DNA from: Nymphaea colorata
Taxonomy: Eukaryota; Streptophyta; Magnoliopsida; Nymphaeales; Nymphaeaceae
DNA: 64,000 nucleotides
Assembly: GCF_008831285.2 (NCBI RefSeq)
Contig: NC_045138.2
Span: 17,455,934-17,519,933 of the forward strand
Direction: 5' to 3'
Position 1 is the first letter of the stretch; every line of letters begins with the position of its first letter. The notes under the pieces were generated by a model. That model was given only the letters and a program-made list of their open reading frames with translations. It searched no databases and had not been told where the DNA came from. The position numbers and the translations under genes were made by a program. Below are positions 10,701 through 22,080 of the stretch, piece by piece.

Positions 10701-13227
10701 TTGCTAGGACCCATTCACACACTCACAAAAATTCTATATATTTATATATAGGATATGCACAATTTTCTACCACACATGAATGAGTGGAGGTGGTTGCTTA
10801 AAGCATCAATTGGTTTACCACAATCTTGCAGCAAGAAATTTAGTGAAGATAGTTTCTAGTAATCTAGCATCACAAACCATTGGAAGAAAAACATTATTAT
10901 GTATATTAGAGATAAAGTATGACAAAGTTTAAAACACACCTATAAACCAATAACAGGTTTTAATTGATCCTTGTTTGAATCAACAATGAACTCATAATTA
11001 CAGAGCAATGATTCTGCATAAGTGTTCACTCATTCCAATATGCTGAATGGCGAGACATCATCAAACCATCAAAAGTAGGATAGATTAACTATCTTTAAAA
11101 AGTTTTCAGGATAAGAGACAAGAGGGAACCCAGAAAGAGTTAAACACATAAGAGCCAATCTAGGCCCTCAACCAAAGGAGGAAGGAACTCAAAGCAAGAC
11201 TTCTGAAGAGACTGCTGTTTACCAGTGATTACTTGGAGGGAACATATTCATGTTACTAAATAGTCGAGGTAGTTCAATATACTATTTTGGAGGTAAGGAC
11301 TTTCCTTAGGGTTTTCCCGTGGAGTTAACAATGAATAAACAATAGATATATTGGTCCATAAATCAATCCTTAAGTAGTTTATAATCTTGAAAACAATAGG
11401 GCAATCCTCTCTGGACAAACTCGTGTCCCTAGAATCCTCCATCTGCACGCAATCCATCTCTGTAGTCTTGACCAAGGAAGACATAGATGAAAATTTAATA
11501 GTCAATACTCAAAGGTTAAGCAGTCACTCAACAATTTCCACCCAACCTCAAAAGAACTCACTCACCTAGTAGTTGTCTAGATATGGAACAAATTTTCACC
11601 ATTAAGGTGAAAAGTGGGAAAAAAGTGACAAAGTCTAATCCTGGTCTATTATTTATCCAGCTTTGGCCAAAAATTTGTGGAAGAAAACATGAGTGAGAGA
11701 GGAGGAGAGAGAGAGACAGACAGACAGACAGAGATATTCGAACTTGTTCTTCCACAATTTTTTGGTCGAACAGGATAAATAACACACATATGGTTGTTTT
11801 CATAAATAAATAAAATAAAATAAATAAATAAAAAACTTTCTTTAGAGTGGAAGCAAAGTCTCTGTTCACATGTTTGAGCCTTTTAAAGAAGTAGCGCCTA
11901 TTTTATGATGCTCACGCGAATTCAGTTTCTCATATTTTACTCGTTCATAAGTTCTTAATAGAACCTGCATCTTACAGAAATAGGAAAAAGGAGAGATGAT
12001 TTGAACACATGCTTCAGCCGTCAGTGTCATCTGAAGGGTCCTTTCGTTGCATACTAACAGATCCAAAGACCATAACTTCATAGGACAGCCACGCCGCCGT
12101 CCAGCATGCCAGAATTGAAACGTGCAGAGGAATAGAAAACACAACAGAGAAGCATGTCTAGACCCCCTGGAAGTTAAAAGCTCAAAGAGGAAATAAATCT
12201 AAAGAGCCAAATTAACCCACTGAATTCATAACGAACATTGATTTGAGACCAGTATCACATAATCCCTCTTTGGTAGTTCTAACAAGGAGTATCCATTAGA
12301 AAAGCCTGCTAATCTGTTTATCTGCTGTGAAGTGGAGTGAAACACCTAGACCATACTGAGGTAAGATCCTGTAGTAGTCAGGAACTTAGGACACCAAGGA
12401 AATAATTTGACTAAAGATACAGTTTAATCTTTTTCTTTTTCCAGAATGTATAATCTGCACTGGAAATCCCATTTGTAAACAGAGTTCTACAGATGTGATT
12501 CCTTGCAATCGGATTTTTCAGTTCAACGATGAAATGAAGCAAACAATTCCATATAAAACACCCTAAAATAGCACGATCCATACGAACCCACGACCATTCA
12601 CTCCAAGCGAGTTTTCAAAAGCCCAAACAGTCAAAAAATTCAATTATTGGAACAAAGTTAGGAATGCCGGAACTTTCCATCTAGAGAAAGCAAAAACAGA
12701 TTAAATTGTCCCATTTAAACCAAGAGAACAATCGGTATTTCATGAAAAGAGCGTAACGGAATATAACATGCAGCCCGAAGACCTCAAAACACCACAAGAT
12801 TCAACAAACAGAAGCCAAGCTCCTCCACCCGAATATGAACTCATTTTGAAGCGACAAAAAAGACAAAAGCAGTAAACCAAAAAAAACGAGGGAGAAGATA
12901 AACCGTACCCGGGTCAAAGCAACCACTGCGCAGGCGAGATCCAGGCGCTTCTTCAGAATCGCCTGGTACTCCGGCGTGCCCATGGGAGGCACCGCGGCTG
13001 CCGGCTTCTCTAACTCGAGAACATCGTTCCGAGCGCCACCTCCGCCACCCGTATCCGCTGTTGCTTTCTTCTGGGAGGAAGAGGGAGAAGCGGAAGGAGA
13101 GGCTTCATGGATGAATCTATGAAGCGCCCACTCCGAAGCGTTTCGGTTCAAATTGCTAGGTTTTTCTCCATTGGAAGGAGAGGAACACCAGAAGGGATCG
13201 GTTATGTCCTCCCCAGGGTACACCCCA

Positions 13228-13232
<5 letters not shown>
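7765..13232 (-). CDS. Group C bZIP transcription factor (BZO2H/Opaque-2 class)
   Basis: A nuclear DNA-binding activator that dimerises on ACGT-core or C-box promoter sites, usually with group S partners, in seed storage, amino-acid and energy-stress gene control. Six coding exons on the minus strand: 12909-13232, 10443-10536, 9391-9586, 8677-8752, 8462-8587, 7765-8196. All have GT-AG borders and consistent phase, giving 415 aa, the usual size of the group. Start chosen as the first ATG in frame (13232), giving [15 protein letters not shown] with the DPFW motif typical of the group. Residues about 184-190 are the acidic SSRELSDDE stretch. The basic region starts near 206, with N209-x7-R217 invariant residues. 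Zipper heptads follow at L227, L234, L241, I248, A255, L262 and L269. The C-terminus has the [12 protein letters not shown] motif. No sucrose-control upstream peptide was sought or seen. Confidence 0.93.
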
Positions 13233-13263
<31 letters not shown>

Positions 13264-13301
13264 TCTTCTTCTTCTTCTTCTTCTTCTTCTTCTTCTTCTT
13301 C
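13233..13301 (-). repeat. CT and CTT microsatellites in the bZIP 5' leader
   Basis: On the plus strand a CT run at about 13232-13259 is followed by a TCT run to about 13301. On the gene's strand this is a purine-rich GAA/GA tract immediately before the start codon. The bZIP frame stays open through it (as Glu and Arg codons) back to about 13463 but has no ATG there, so it is leader, not protein. Confidence 0.85.
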
Positions 13302-13432
13302 TCTACTTTTTTTTTTTCCCTGTCCTTTTTCCTTCGCCGCCGTCACCGGCAGACTCTGAGTCAGAAAAATCCGGCCGCGGCGAAAATGGAGGGTCGGAAA
13401 ATCCGCAGAGGGACGCTTTAATACCCGGCCAT

Positions 13433-13443
13433 TTCTTATAAAT
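13433..13443 (-). promoter_or_regulatory. Possible TATA box of the bZIP gene
   Basis: On the minus strand ATTTATAAGAA lies about 200 bases upstream of the bZIP start codon, leaving room for a leader of about 170 bases. The position and sequence fit a plant TATA element, but no transcript evidence is available. Confidence 0.4.
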
Positions 13444-13694
13444 GTCCAAACATCTTTTCCCAATTGCTTCTCATATCCCCTTAAGACTTTTGAGAGAGGA
13501 TCGTGAGTGGGCCCACCGCACGCCTTGCTTCGTCATCGTGTCTAGGTCGGATCTGGTTTATCATATGTTTGCCCTCGTCCAATCCATACCCGGATCCAAT
13601 TTTGAAATCCTAAGTGCCTTCACTGAATCAATTTATTAATCAGCAAAGTTTTTTTTTATCGTATTATTTTGAAAAAAATAAACGAATGAGCACT

Positions 13695-13743
<49 letters not shown>

Positions 13744-16090
13744 ACAGAATTTTAAAGATAGTTTAAAAATAATAGCAAATTGATAATGATTGGTAGGAAG
13801 GTTAGGACCCACTTTGCTAAAGAATGAAAGTCCCTTGAAACTTGCTTTCTTTTCAAGGGTTTGCTTAATAAATTCTTCATGGTTCACTTATATTTTTAGT
13901 GCATTCTACCCCATAGCACTTTACCACAATGAGTGCTGTAGTTTGTAAAATGATCTGTATAAATATATGTAAATATTGAACATCATAAGACTAAGAAAAT
14001 CATACAAGTCAGATGTATAAACTAGATTTCATAAGGTTTTAAAAAATCCAGAAATCGAATTTATAATTTTTTTGGTTCATGTGTTTATTTATACGTTACA
14101 TCTATTGGTATTGTTAAATTTACAAGAAGAAAAGCTTGGAACGTTCAAAGGCACACATAAAAGCTATATATATATATATGTGGGTGTGACTATATATATA
14201 TATATATGGACATACACCTACAACAAATCCATTTGACTAATTCTTTCCCAGAAAAGTTAAGGAGAGTCATTCAAGAAAACTATGGTTCAGGATCAAGCTC
14301 ATTTGATTGGTCTCAATAAAAAATGTTGATAAGAACACTTTAGTCAAGTTCCAATCATTCATTATAACCAAGTTTAGATAGGTAATATAAAGTTTATATT
14401 CAATAGAAATTATTTTATTCTAAGGTGATGGAAGAAAGCAAATTGAAGACTTCCAAGGAAAAGTAAGAACCATTGCTAGTAGAAGACTGGATTTAAATTC
14501 GGTTAAACAACTGACTTTTCATTTTGACTGTCTTCTCTCAACTACCATGGATGCTTTCTTTTGTCACTTTCACCTTTAGTTTAGACTTCTGGTTCCACCT
14601 TGGATTTAATCTACTCAATACTTTCTAATGATCATGTGAACTCCTTAGAGGGTATTTGATAAGAAGAACTTTGTAGTATTGGATAAGAAGAACCTTGTAT
14701 TATTGGAACACTGTTCTATGAAGATTATGTTATTGTTGCAATAAGTATGAAATATTTATATATGAGATATGGATATCTCTAATCATGCATGTTTTTTTAA
14801 ACAAAAACATATCTGAGACCTGTGTTATATAAAGCAAGTGAAATTTTCTAAATTTACATGTAATTTAAAAAAAAAAATTGAGGTTGGGTCAGGGCTCATG
14901 TGGGCCCGCCCTTGGCTCTGCCCCTGCCGATAAGGTCGGACCCATCTGTGGGACAAGGCTCGGATCCGACTTGATCAGCAATTCGTGTTTCTTCTGTTGG
15001 TAATTTTTGCAGGAAGGATGATGGTTCAGATTTGGAGAAGATGTTCATGAGCACTTGAATTTGGAGCAATTAGAGTTTCACTGGAATCCATATTCATATT
15101 TATGCATTCAATCGGAATACGGATCCAAGATGAGTTCAAGTCAAACTTGAACGGCAATATAAACCAGTCAAATTAATATACTTTTGGTTGGGTAATGAGT
15201 TCCAGATTCAGCAGCAATTTTCTCCTGTCAAACTCGAGTTGAGGATCCAAACTCCATCCTGTATCCGACCCAGTCAAATTCAGTGGTGCATGGATCCAAA
15301 CAAAGTCAAACTCGGCCATCATGGATATGGATTTTGGATCTTCATCATACGTGTCCCCTCAAAACGCAGTGGGATCATACATCAGTTTATTTATTTTTGG
15401 TATCTGAATAATCGTGATAATTTCGTGATTTTTTTGGTGCTCAGCCAAACGCGACCTGCCTTTGTAGTGGATCCGTGGGGACTGCAAATATAAACCATAT
15501 TTCAATAAATGCTTTCTCGTAAAATGGATGGTGGAGATGACAAGTGGATAATGTTATTGTAAACTGAATTGGTTTGGATTGGACAATCGGTTTCAGTTCC
15601 GGATCCATTAAAGCCGTAGCTTGGCACTTAGGTCCGAATACATAGAGAACTGAATACTATTCCAAAATATACAGTATTATCACGCCAACGACCTTTATAT
15701 TATAAGAAAACTAAGCATAATACTTTCAAAACTCAGTTTTGATAGCATTTCACATTTTATATTAATATCTATATTCAGTAATTTTTTTCAAGATTAAAAT
15801 AAAAACTATAATAGCGTTAAAAAAAAAGAAGAAAATTTATCAAAAGAAAGAACAGTTTTTTTTTATTTTCACGCTATAGATTCTATCTTGTCTTATATCC
15901 TAGCCGTCCATCTCAGGGATCTTTTGTCAAGATTTAGCCACAGTTTGGGAGTCTAGACAACTCTTAATTGATGTTCTTTGTCCTAATGCATCTTCTCAAA
16001 CCTACCTGGACTTGAAGGAGATGGGTCTGAAGCTTTCCTGTATGAGAGTGTGTGAATAGGCCTCTCTGTGCTGGCAGATGGCGAAGTTTT
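13444..16090. other. Intergenic DNA, no gene seen
   Basis: Contains a TA microsatellite at about 13698-13741 and two short TA tracts near 14165-14210. Around 14880-15320 is a stretch with repeated GGATCC-centred phrases and GGGCCCGCC, probably decayed repeat sequence. A frame at 15188-15493 has no recognisable product. Confidence 0.45.
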
Positions 16091-16250
16091 CGGCCTCTAA
16101 TAACAAGAGTTCCATCCACCTGGCTAAGGTATTGACTCGAGATATTCGAGCCAAAAAAGGTAAGGAGTTTCGACGTCTAATAACAAGAGCTCCATCCACC
16201 TGGCTAAGGTTTTGACTCGAGATATTCGAGCCAAAAAAGATAAGGAGTTC
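16091..16250. repeat. Tandem duplication, two copies of an 80-bp unit
   Basis: 16091-16170 and 16171-16250 are nearly identical, each holding TAATAACAAGAG, CATCCACCTGGCTAAGG and GACTCGAGATATTCGAGCC. Within the unit, CTCGAGATATTCGAG is a near-palindrome. No coding function is evident. Confidence 0.85.
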
Positions 16251-19200
16251 AAGCCGGCTGCGGCGTACTCAATACATGACAAATCCATTGATGTCCAAAT
16301 TTGACGCGAAAAATGCCAAAGCAGGGATAGACCCGGGGGTCGAAAAACTAGCTTCAAGGTTTTATGCTGGCTAGTAACAAAATATTTCGGTTTATTGAAA
16401 GCTTCCACCCTTTCCCTCATCCCGAAGTGTGTCTCGGCCTATGTACAGTTTCCTTGAGTCATAGATGGAATGACAATGATCGTCTATTAAGATTCAATCA
16501 ATTAATGGGTTAACTATGGTCTTGAAAGCTTCATAAGTTCGGCAAAATTTTCAATATAAAAGTCTTTGAAGTTTTTTTTAAATGACATTTTCTTAGATAT
16601 CGACAGTGCTTGTTTTCATTTTTCCAAGTAGGAACTAGGGCGGTTGCCCCTAATAAGAAACCGCGTGAGGCACTGAGCTTAGACAAGCATTTTTGAATCC
16701 CGGCTCGAACTTGACTCGAGTTTGAGTCGCATGTGGAACGAGTTGAGCTCACAAGATCCGGGCATGGGCTTGGCTCGCGGCTACGAACATTTGGCCAATC
16801 AATCAATCATGCCAATAAGATCAGTTACTCAAATCTTATGTAGTTACATCATTCTCTCCCCATCCGCGTGTTTTCTAAAACGTTATCCACAATTCTTATA
16901 TTCCCATATGAAGATCTAAACAAAAGCTTATATATTTGTTTATAGTTACATCAATGTCACATCATCTTTAAAAGAAAAAGTTCAGTCACAAACCTACATA
17001 AGGGTTTTAATGAGGGAAACTCATGGTCCGCAAAAGTTGAAAATACCTAAATGAATGGCAACAAACATGTTGGCTAGGACCACTATAGATATAGTCTTGG
17101 CTTAAAGCGAATCGGTTAAGAGGTGGGTTGGGATCCAGTGAGCTACATACTAGAACTCGATAGAGGAGTCGATCGAGTGGTTATAGTGGTATTAAAGCGT
17201 GATTAAGAGTGGTTTCGACTTAAAATCTGCCAATTGAACAAGGTTTTGGATTGAATATCCAAGGTGCATCGCTTGGTAAAAATTGGTAACGATCGTGAGT
17301 ACTTCGGGTTGACTTGAATGCAAAAATCTTGGTCTCTTTTAGGGTCTTTCTTTTGTTTTTTTAATATTTGACTGAACCCAAGCGAAGAACGCAGACAACC
17401 AGGTGTTGAGGAATGTCACTGTCTTGGTCGAATCTTTCTGCGACACGCAACATCCACCTTATCAGGGATTTCACTTTTATGGGAATGAGCAGCCCTGGCC
17501 ATTAAATAAATTTTAAAGAAAAAAATTAACATAAACCACTTATCCGCCATTAAACGCCATACTTATTCTTATTTTAACTGTTCGAACTCAGTCTATCAAT
17601 ACCGATTGGATTCGGGGATCTACTGCTGAATTAATTATTCAATGGCCATTCTCATTATTTGAGGACGACGAGATTTTGAGTTGAGTTTCTGCAACTTTCC
17701 GCTATCAAAGCATCTTGAAACATGAAAGTGAAATGATATTCAATGAGTATGATACAAATCTAATACGACCCATCTTTTCAAAAGTTTTATATAGGATTGT
17801 TAGGTGCTACTTTTGGGCCTGCAATTTTATTCTCCCATGTTCTCTTTTTTGGTTTTCTGGCTCTTCACATTCACAGTGTCATGGATTTTGTGGCATGGTT
17901 TTCACTTGACTTCTTTGGCCACATTCTAGGACATTGGGATCCACCAAACTAATCAGTGTGGCAACACCTTTTTATTGACTGTTGTTTCTTTGGTCAGATG
18001 CATGCTGCCACCACTTGGCCTTTTCTCCCTCTGGTCTTTCCTCTCACCAAGGCAGCATATTAGCTTTTCATCTTCACCTTCTTCACCGTGATTGGTAATT
18101 TACTTGGTGGTTTTGACTCACTATCGAATTTTGGAAGAGTGGAACAATGGAATGCTGAGGAATACAACAGCGAGTGTTGTATTTTTTACGCCACGCATAA
18201 CTCATCGCCATTCATCTAAACACATGGTCTGCTGCCATGTTTTACGTGCAAAATTGTAAATAATCTTATATATACACATGTAGGTGCGTGAAAAGCAGAA
18301 AGGGGAGAAAAAGAAACGCTCGCACAAAATGGAATGCTTCAATGGCCGCTCAATATGTTCGGGCAATGGACGTCCGGCGATGGAGAATCCCAATTAGGTT
18401 TTCCAACCTCAATACAGAAGCCGGTTTTACAAGAGTGGGTGCTTAGCGATAGATGCCCGACGGTGAGAGAAGCAAGAAAGCAGGACTGTAGAAGGGCACG
18501 ATAACAATGGAGGACGGGAGGATATCGATGGCGGAACGCCGGCGGCGGATGGCACTGCCATGATATTGGATGAACTTGAAACAGAAGTTACCGGTGGGAG
18601 TCAAAAGCAACTGCTAAAATTCCAAGTTGAAAGCATGTGAATAACAGAACAAGTTCAGAAAAGAATGAATGGAGATGGAGCAGTAAAAGTGCGCTTAAAC
18701 ACTGCCAACCTGCTAGTTATGGTTGCGGAAATGCTGTTGCTTGGCCTCATAAATGGCCTTCGTGGTTATTTCTGGAGATACTGGTTGCTCACAGTCTGAA
18801 GTACCATGATTTGGCTTGTTTTTTGTTGTGTTAAGTCTTGCTTGTTATGAGGGTTCATGGTGTTTCTGCTTTATTTGAATTTGCCTTTTTGTCTCAATAC
18901 TTGGGTTTGTTTTGTTCTGAAATTTGAGCTAGAAAAATTTGGTTAAGAGGCATTAGATACTAAATTTTAAATTTTTAAGAGACACAATGAGAAGAATTGT
19001 TGAGGAATATCAACATAAAAACAATACATTTTTTGTGGTCAGTATAAGCAAAACTGCCCACAGGTAGCCCACACCTGCCTCTGCAGGCGCCTGATCGAGG
19101 GTGTTTTCAGTACTCCTTTGTTCATTTGGACTGAAGGTTTTTTCAGTCTTTAGATCTAATCCCCAACTTCTTGTATTGCTAGTAATGTTGAGCAATAATG

Positions 19201-19336
19201 TTCTCTCTTTTTCCTTCTCTTTGCTCTCACTCTTTTCTTTCATTTGTTTTTTTAGTTTTCTTCTTCTCTTGCTAACTTTTATAGAACTTACTGACAACTT
19301 GCCATCTAATTTTCTTGTCTTAATGCATTCCATTTG
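16251..19336. other. Intergenic DNA, no gene I can support
   Basis: 16690-16790 has CTCGA-rich wording (GGCTCGAACTTGACTCGAG) of a kind also present near 3940 and 30210, probably a dispersed decayed repeat. Around 18350-18650 the base composition rises in G/C and one plus-strand frame of about 55 codons is open (around 18471-18641), ending just before a TGA. It has no start codon in a good position and no family I recognise. Confidence 0.4.

Positions 19337-19372
<36 letters not shown>
19337..19372. repeat. CT microsatellite
   Basis: An uninterrupted CT dinucleotide run. The adjoining 19010-19333 is C/T-rich on the plus strand, which explains a Lys/Arg/Glu-rich minus-strand open frame there. 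Confidence 0.9.
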
Positions 19373-19378
<6 letters not shown>

Positions 19379-19773
19379 TGGCTATATATTCTCAAAGTGA
19401 AGGCAAGATGCATCCTCTCAAATTGTGTGGCCTTTCATTGCCTGGAAAGGATATCTCATTGAAATATCATGTGTGCATAGTGCTTTCAAGTTATCAGAAT
19501 CTTGTCATGTCCTCCGTTTCAATAATTGAAAACTCCCCCCACCCCTTTTTTTTCTTTTATGATTGATCTTGTCAGCTACCATCTTGCCTGCCTTGTAGGG
19601 CTCCATTCGACCTGTAGTTGATGGTTTCTGAACGTTATCAAGTAGATGAGACTTCACGAGTTACAAAACCGAAGCTACAGGAACCACTGGCTACCTTTGA
19701 ACTTGTTTGATATTGCGTCTTCTGGACCTGAGTTAGATGAGCCACTGGCTACCTTAAATGTCGTTTTAGAGGC

Positions 19774-19803
19774 AAATGCCATTTTGCCTCCAAAATGGCA
19801 TTT
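19774..19803. other. Perfect short hairpin (13-bp stem, 4-base loop)
   Basis: AAATGCCATTTTG at 19774-19786 pairs perfectly with CAAAATGGCATTT at 19791-19803 across a CCTC loop. There is no U-run after it and no gene next to it. It may be a chance palindrome or part of a small element; two copies of CCACTGGCTACCTT lie just upstream (about 19683 and 19742). Confidence 0.6.
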
Positions 19804-21254
19804 AAAGGTGTCATTCAAATACTCCCTCATAGTTTTGAGCTAATAATTTTTTGAGGATTGCATCATCTTCTGAAAATATTTAACAAGGTTGTTATTTCTT
19901 TTGAACCTAAGTTTCATTAGCAAACGTTAGGTCTTAATCAATGGTCACAAGTATGAAGAAATGTATGTAACTACGGGAACTTCAAGCTATCAAAATCTCA
20001 AAGAGTAGTAAATTTTCCCTCTTTGTAACTTCACCCGTTTCATATCATGTCATCTTTCCTTGTCTTTGCACTTCAATTTTTCATTGAAGTTGTTCACTTT
20101 TTATCTAACATGTTATTAAACTAACATTTATCCGATATTGCCCCAAAGAAAGAACATTTTTCCTCCTTAAGAACTCGATAAATGTGGCTTTACTCCTGAA
20201 AAAGGGCATAAAAAATAAATAAGCGACCGAGATCTTTAAAAATTGAGAACTAGAGTTACTCACCCAAACAGGGAAATTGGTTGCCCTTTCAACAGCTTCA
20301 AAAAGAAAAATCAAGCTGCTACCATTGGACCAACTTTTCTTTTTTATAAAGACAAACATCATGGTCTGATCATATCATGAACAAAATTGACAGATGCATA
20401 CACATTTTTTTAAATATTAAGGAAGAGTTCTTCCCTCTGTGAACAAAACAGTATGACTTAGGCATCAATACACATCATGATTCTGATAGCTTAAATTGTA
20501 TCCTAATTAGAAAGTCTGGGAATCCTAGGCTGTGGTGGGACCCACATGTCAAGCAGGAACCTGGGCCCACCAAAAAATTACATATCAAGATTCTTCTTCT
20601 TCTTCTTCATCGTCTTCTTCCTTCTTCTTCTTCATCTTCTTCTTCTTTTTTCTCAGTATCAAACCATTGCAGTTGACTGGTTTATATCAACTGCTGGTGC
20701 AATTTTGTGGCCCAAAATCTGACAATTGTGTGCACCCAGAGGAAGATCTCGAGGTGGGACCCACAGGCTTGCCTCAGAATGGGGCCCACAAAAAGCTTTG
20801 GATTCAGGGCACATTTGGAATGATGTAAAAAATGTGACCAAGTTCATGAATTTGAGAGCTCCTGCATGAATTTGGACCCTTTATTTTCAGACATGTCAAC
20901 AGGCACCAAGATCATGATTTACATCTCTTTCAATGTCAATTAACCAAAAAAGGAGGAAAGAAGAATATTGTGGACCCATTGGTGTTATTATTGTTGATTT
21001 TTTCTTTATTTTTGGCATGTTTTGTCTACCAGGATAAGCTTCCTGGTACAGAGCCCTAAATTGAAGCAGACTAGTCGTTGTCCTACATGGGGGCTCACCT
21101 AGTTTTATAAAAAATAGCAACAATTTGAGTGGCAAAAGGCGCTTTATTCTTTCAATATTTTTCAGATCAAACGTAAGCGAGATCATGAAACTCAACACCC
21201 CTAGGAGGTTATCTCTAGGGTCACAAACAGGTTCAATTTTCAGCAATTAGCGTC
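19804..21254. other. Intergenic DNA with a CTT microsatellite
   Basis: A degenerate CTT trinucleotide run spans about 20592-20655. 20535-20580 and 20755-20790 share GGTGGGACCCACA-like wording. No gene is recognised. Confidence 0.45.
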
Positions 21255-21412
21255 GGTTTAGCAAACGGAACAGTATGTAATTGTTTCATGAATATGTTCT
21301 AAAACTCGAAGCAGATTCATTGAACACCTTAAAAAAGTACTACATGAATATACCAATATACTTCAACATTTAGGGTAGATTCATGAAACAATTTTTATTT
21401 GTCAAACGAACC
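21255..21412. mobile_element. MITE-like element
   Basis: Left end GGTTTAGCAAAC..AACAGTATGTAATTG with TTTCATGAAT and right end ATTCATGAAACAA..GTCAAACGAACC form imperfect inverted repeats about 158 bp apart. No coding capacity. A related fragment lies inverted at about 59645-59722. Confidence 0.5.
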
Positions 21413-21954
21413 GGTCAGAACAGCTAAAACAAAGTGCTAAAACCCTTGTACTAGTTGTGACCCATTTGTCTTCTTAATTAGGTCAAGTGCAGCTAATAAA
21501 GCTAAAACCCTTGCGCCAGGTCCGATCCATTAGTAACCCTAGTCAGGCTAGGGTTGATCTTTTGTGCAGCTAAAAAAATGCTACCATCCTTTTAACTAAG
21601 CGGGAGCTAAGGTTTTTTTTTTTTTTTTCTTGGAGGGCTCAACTATATTTTTCAAAATTTTTATAAGGGCCAAACTATATTTTTTAAATTATTTACAAAG
21701 GCCAAATAAATTTTTTTGAAAACTACAGAGCATATTCCCGGAATCTCGCGGCGAAGGAGAGGAGAATGGTCCCTGCCAGCCCCCTTGGCTCCACCGCTGG
21801 TGGTGCTGGTGGTGGTTCAATTTTCATTCGTGTCCCCTCACATAGAAGAGAAAGCTATAGGTGTACAACTTCAACCCAGGAAGGCATATCTAAGGGGATT
21901 TGCTGCCTTTCCCAAGAGGTTGGGTTTTAGGTTTCCTTTCAAACAGGGGCCGAC
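21413..21954. other. Intergenic DNA, repeat-like
   Basis: Two phrases built on GCTAAAACCCTTG occur near 21437 and 21503. The 21640-21720 part has repeated GGCCAAA-CTATATTTTT-like wording typical of decayed element ends. The G/C-richer part at 21740-21930 has an open frame but no recognisable domain. Confidence 0.4.
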
Positions 21955-22080
21955 AACAGGTGTAAGCACTGTGTGGGCAATTGCCCACATAGATCTACAA
22001 AAAGTTTATTTTGATATTTCATTTTAAAATAATTTTTTATTTATATATTAGTGCTCCTTAACATTTAAAATTCTATAAAT
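21955..22080 (+). repeat. Dispersed repeat copy 1
   Basis: Contains CAGGTGTAAGCACTGTGTGG and GGCAATTGCCCACA, then a T-rich stretch and TATATATTAGTGCTCCTT. The same order of motifs occurs in reverse complement at 60640-60775, inside an intron of the DJ-1D gene. Probably the end of a retroelement, class unknown. Confidence 0.65.

Noticed and set aside
11990-12144. Extra bZIP exon in the first intron
   Set aside because: Exons 1 and 2 join in phase as in other group C genes, and this frame has no matching family sequence.
18471-18641. Possible plus-strand exon in a G/C-richer patch
   Set aside because: Open for only about 55 codons, no convincing start or splice sites and no family match I can recall.
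19010-19333. 107-codon minus-strand frame rich in Lys, Arg and Glu
   Set aside because: It is the antisense of a C/T-rich tract next to a CT microsatellite; the composition alone explains the open frame and there is no recognisable domain or splice context.
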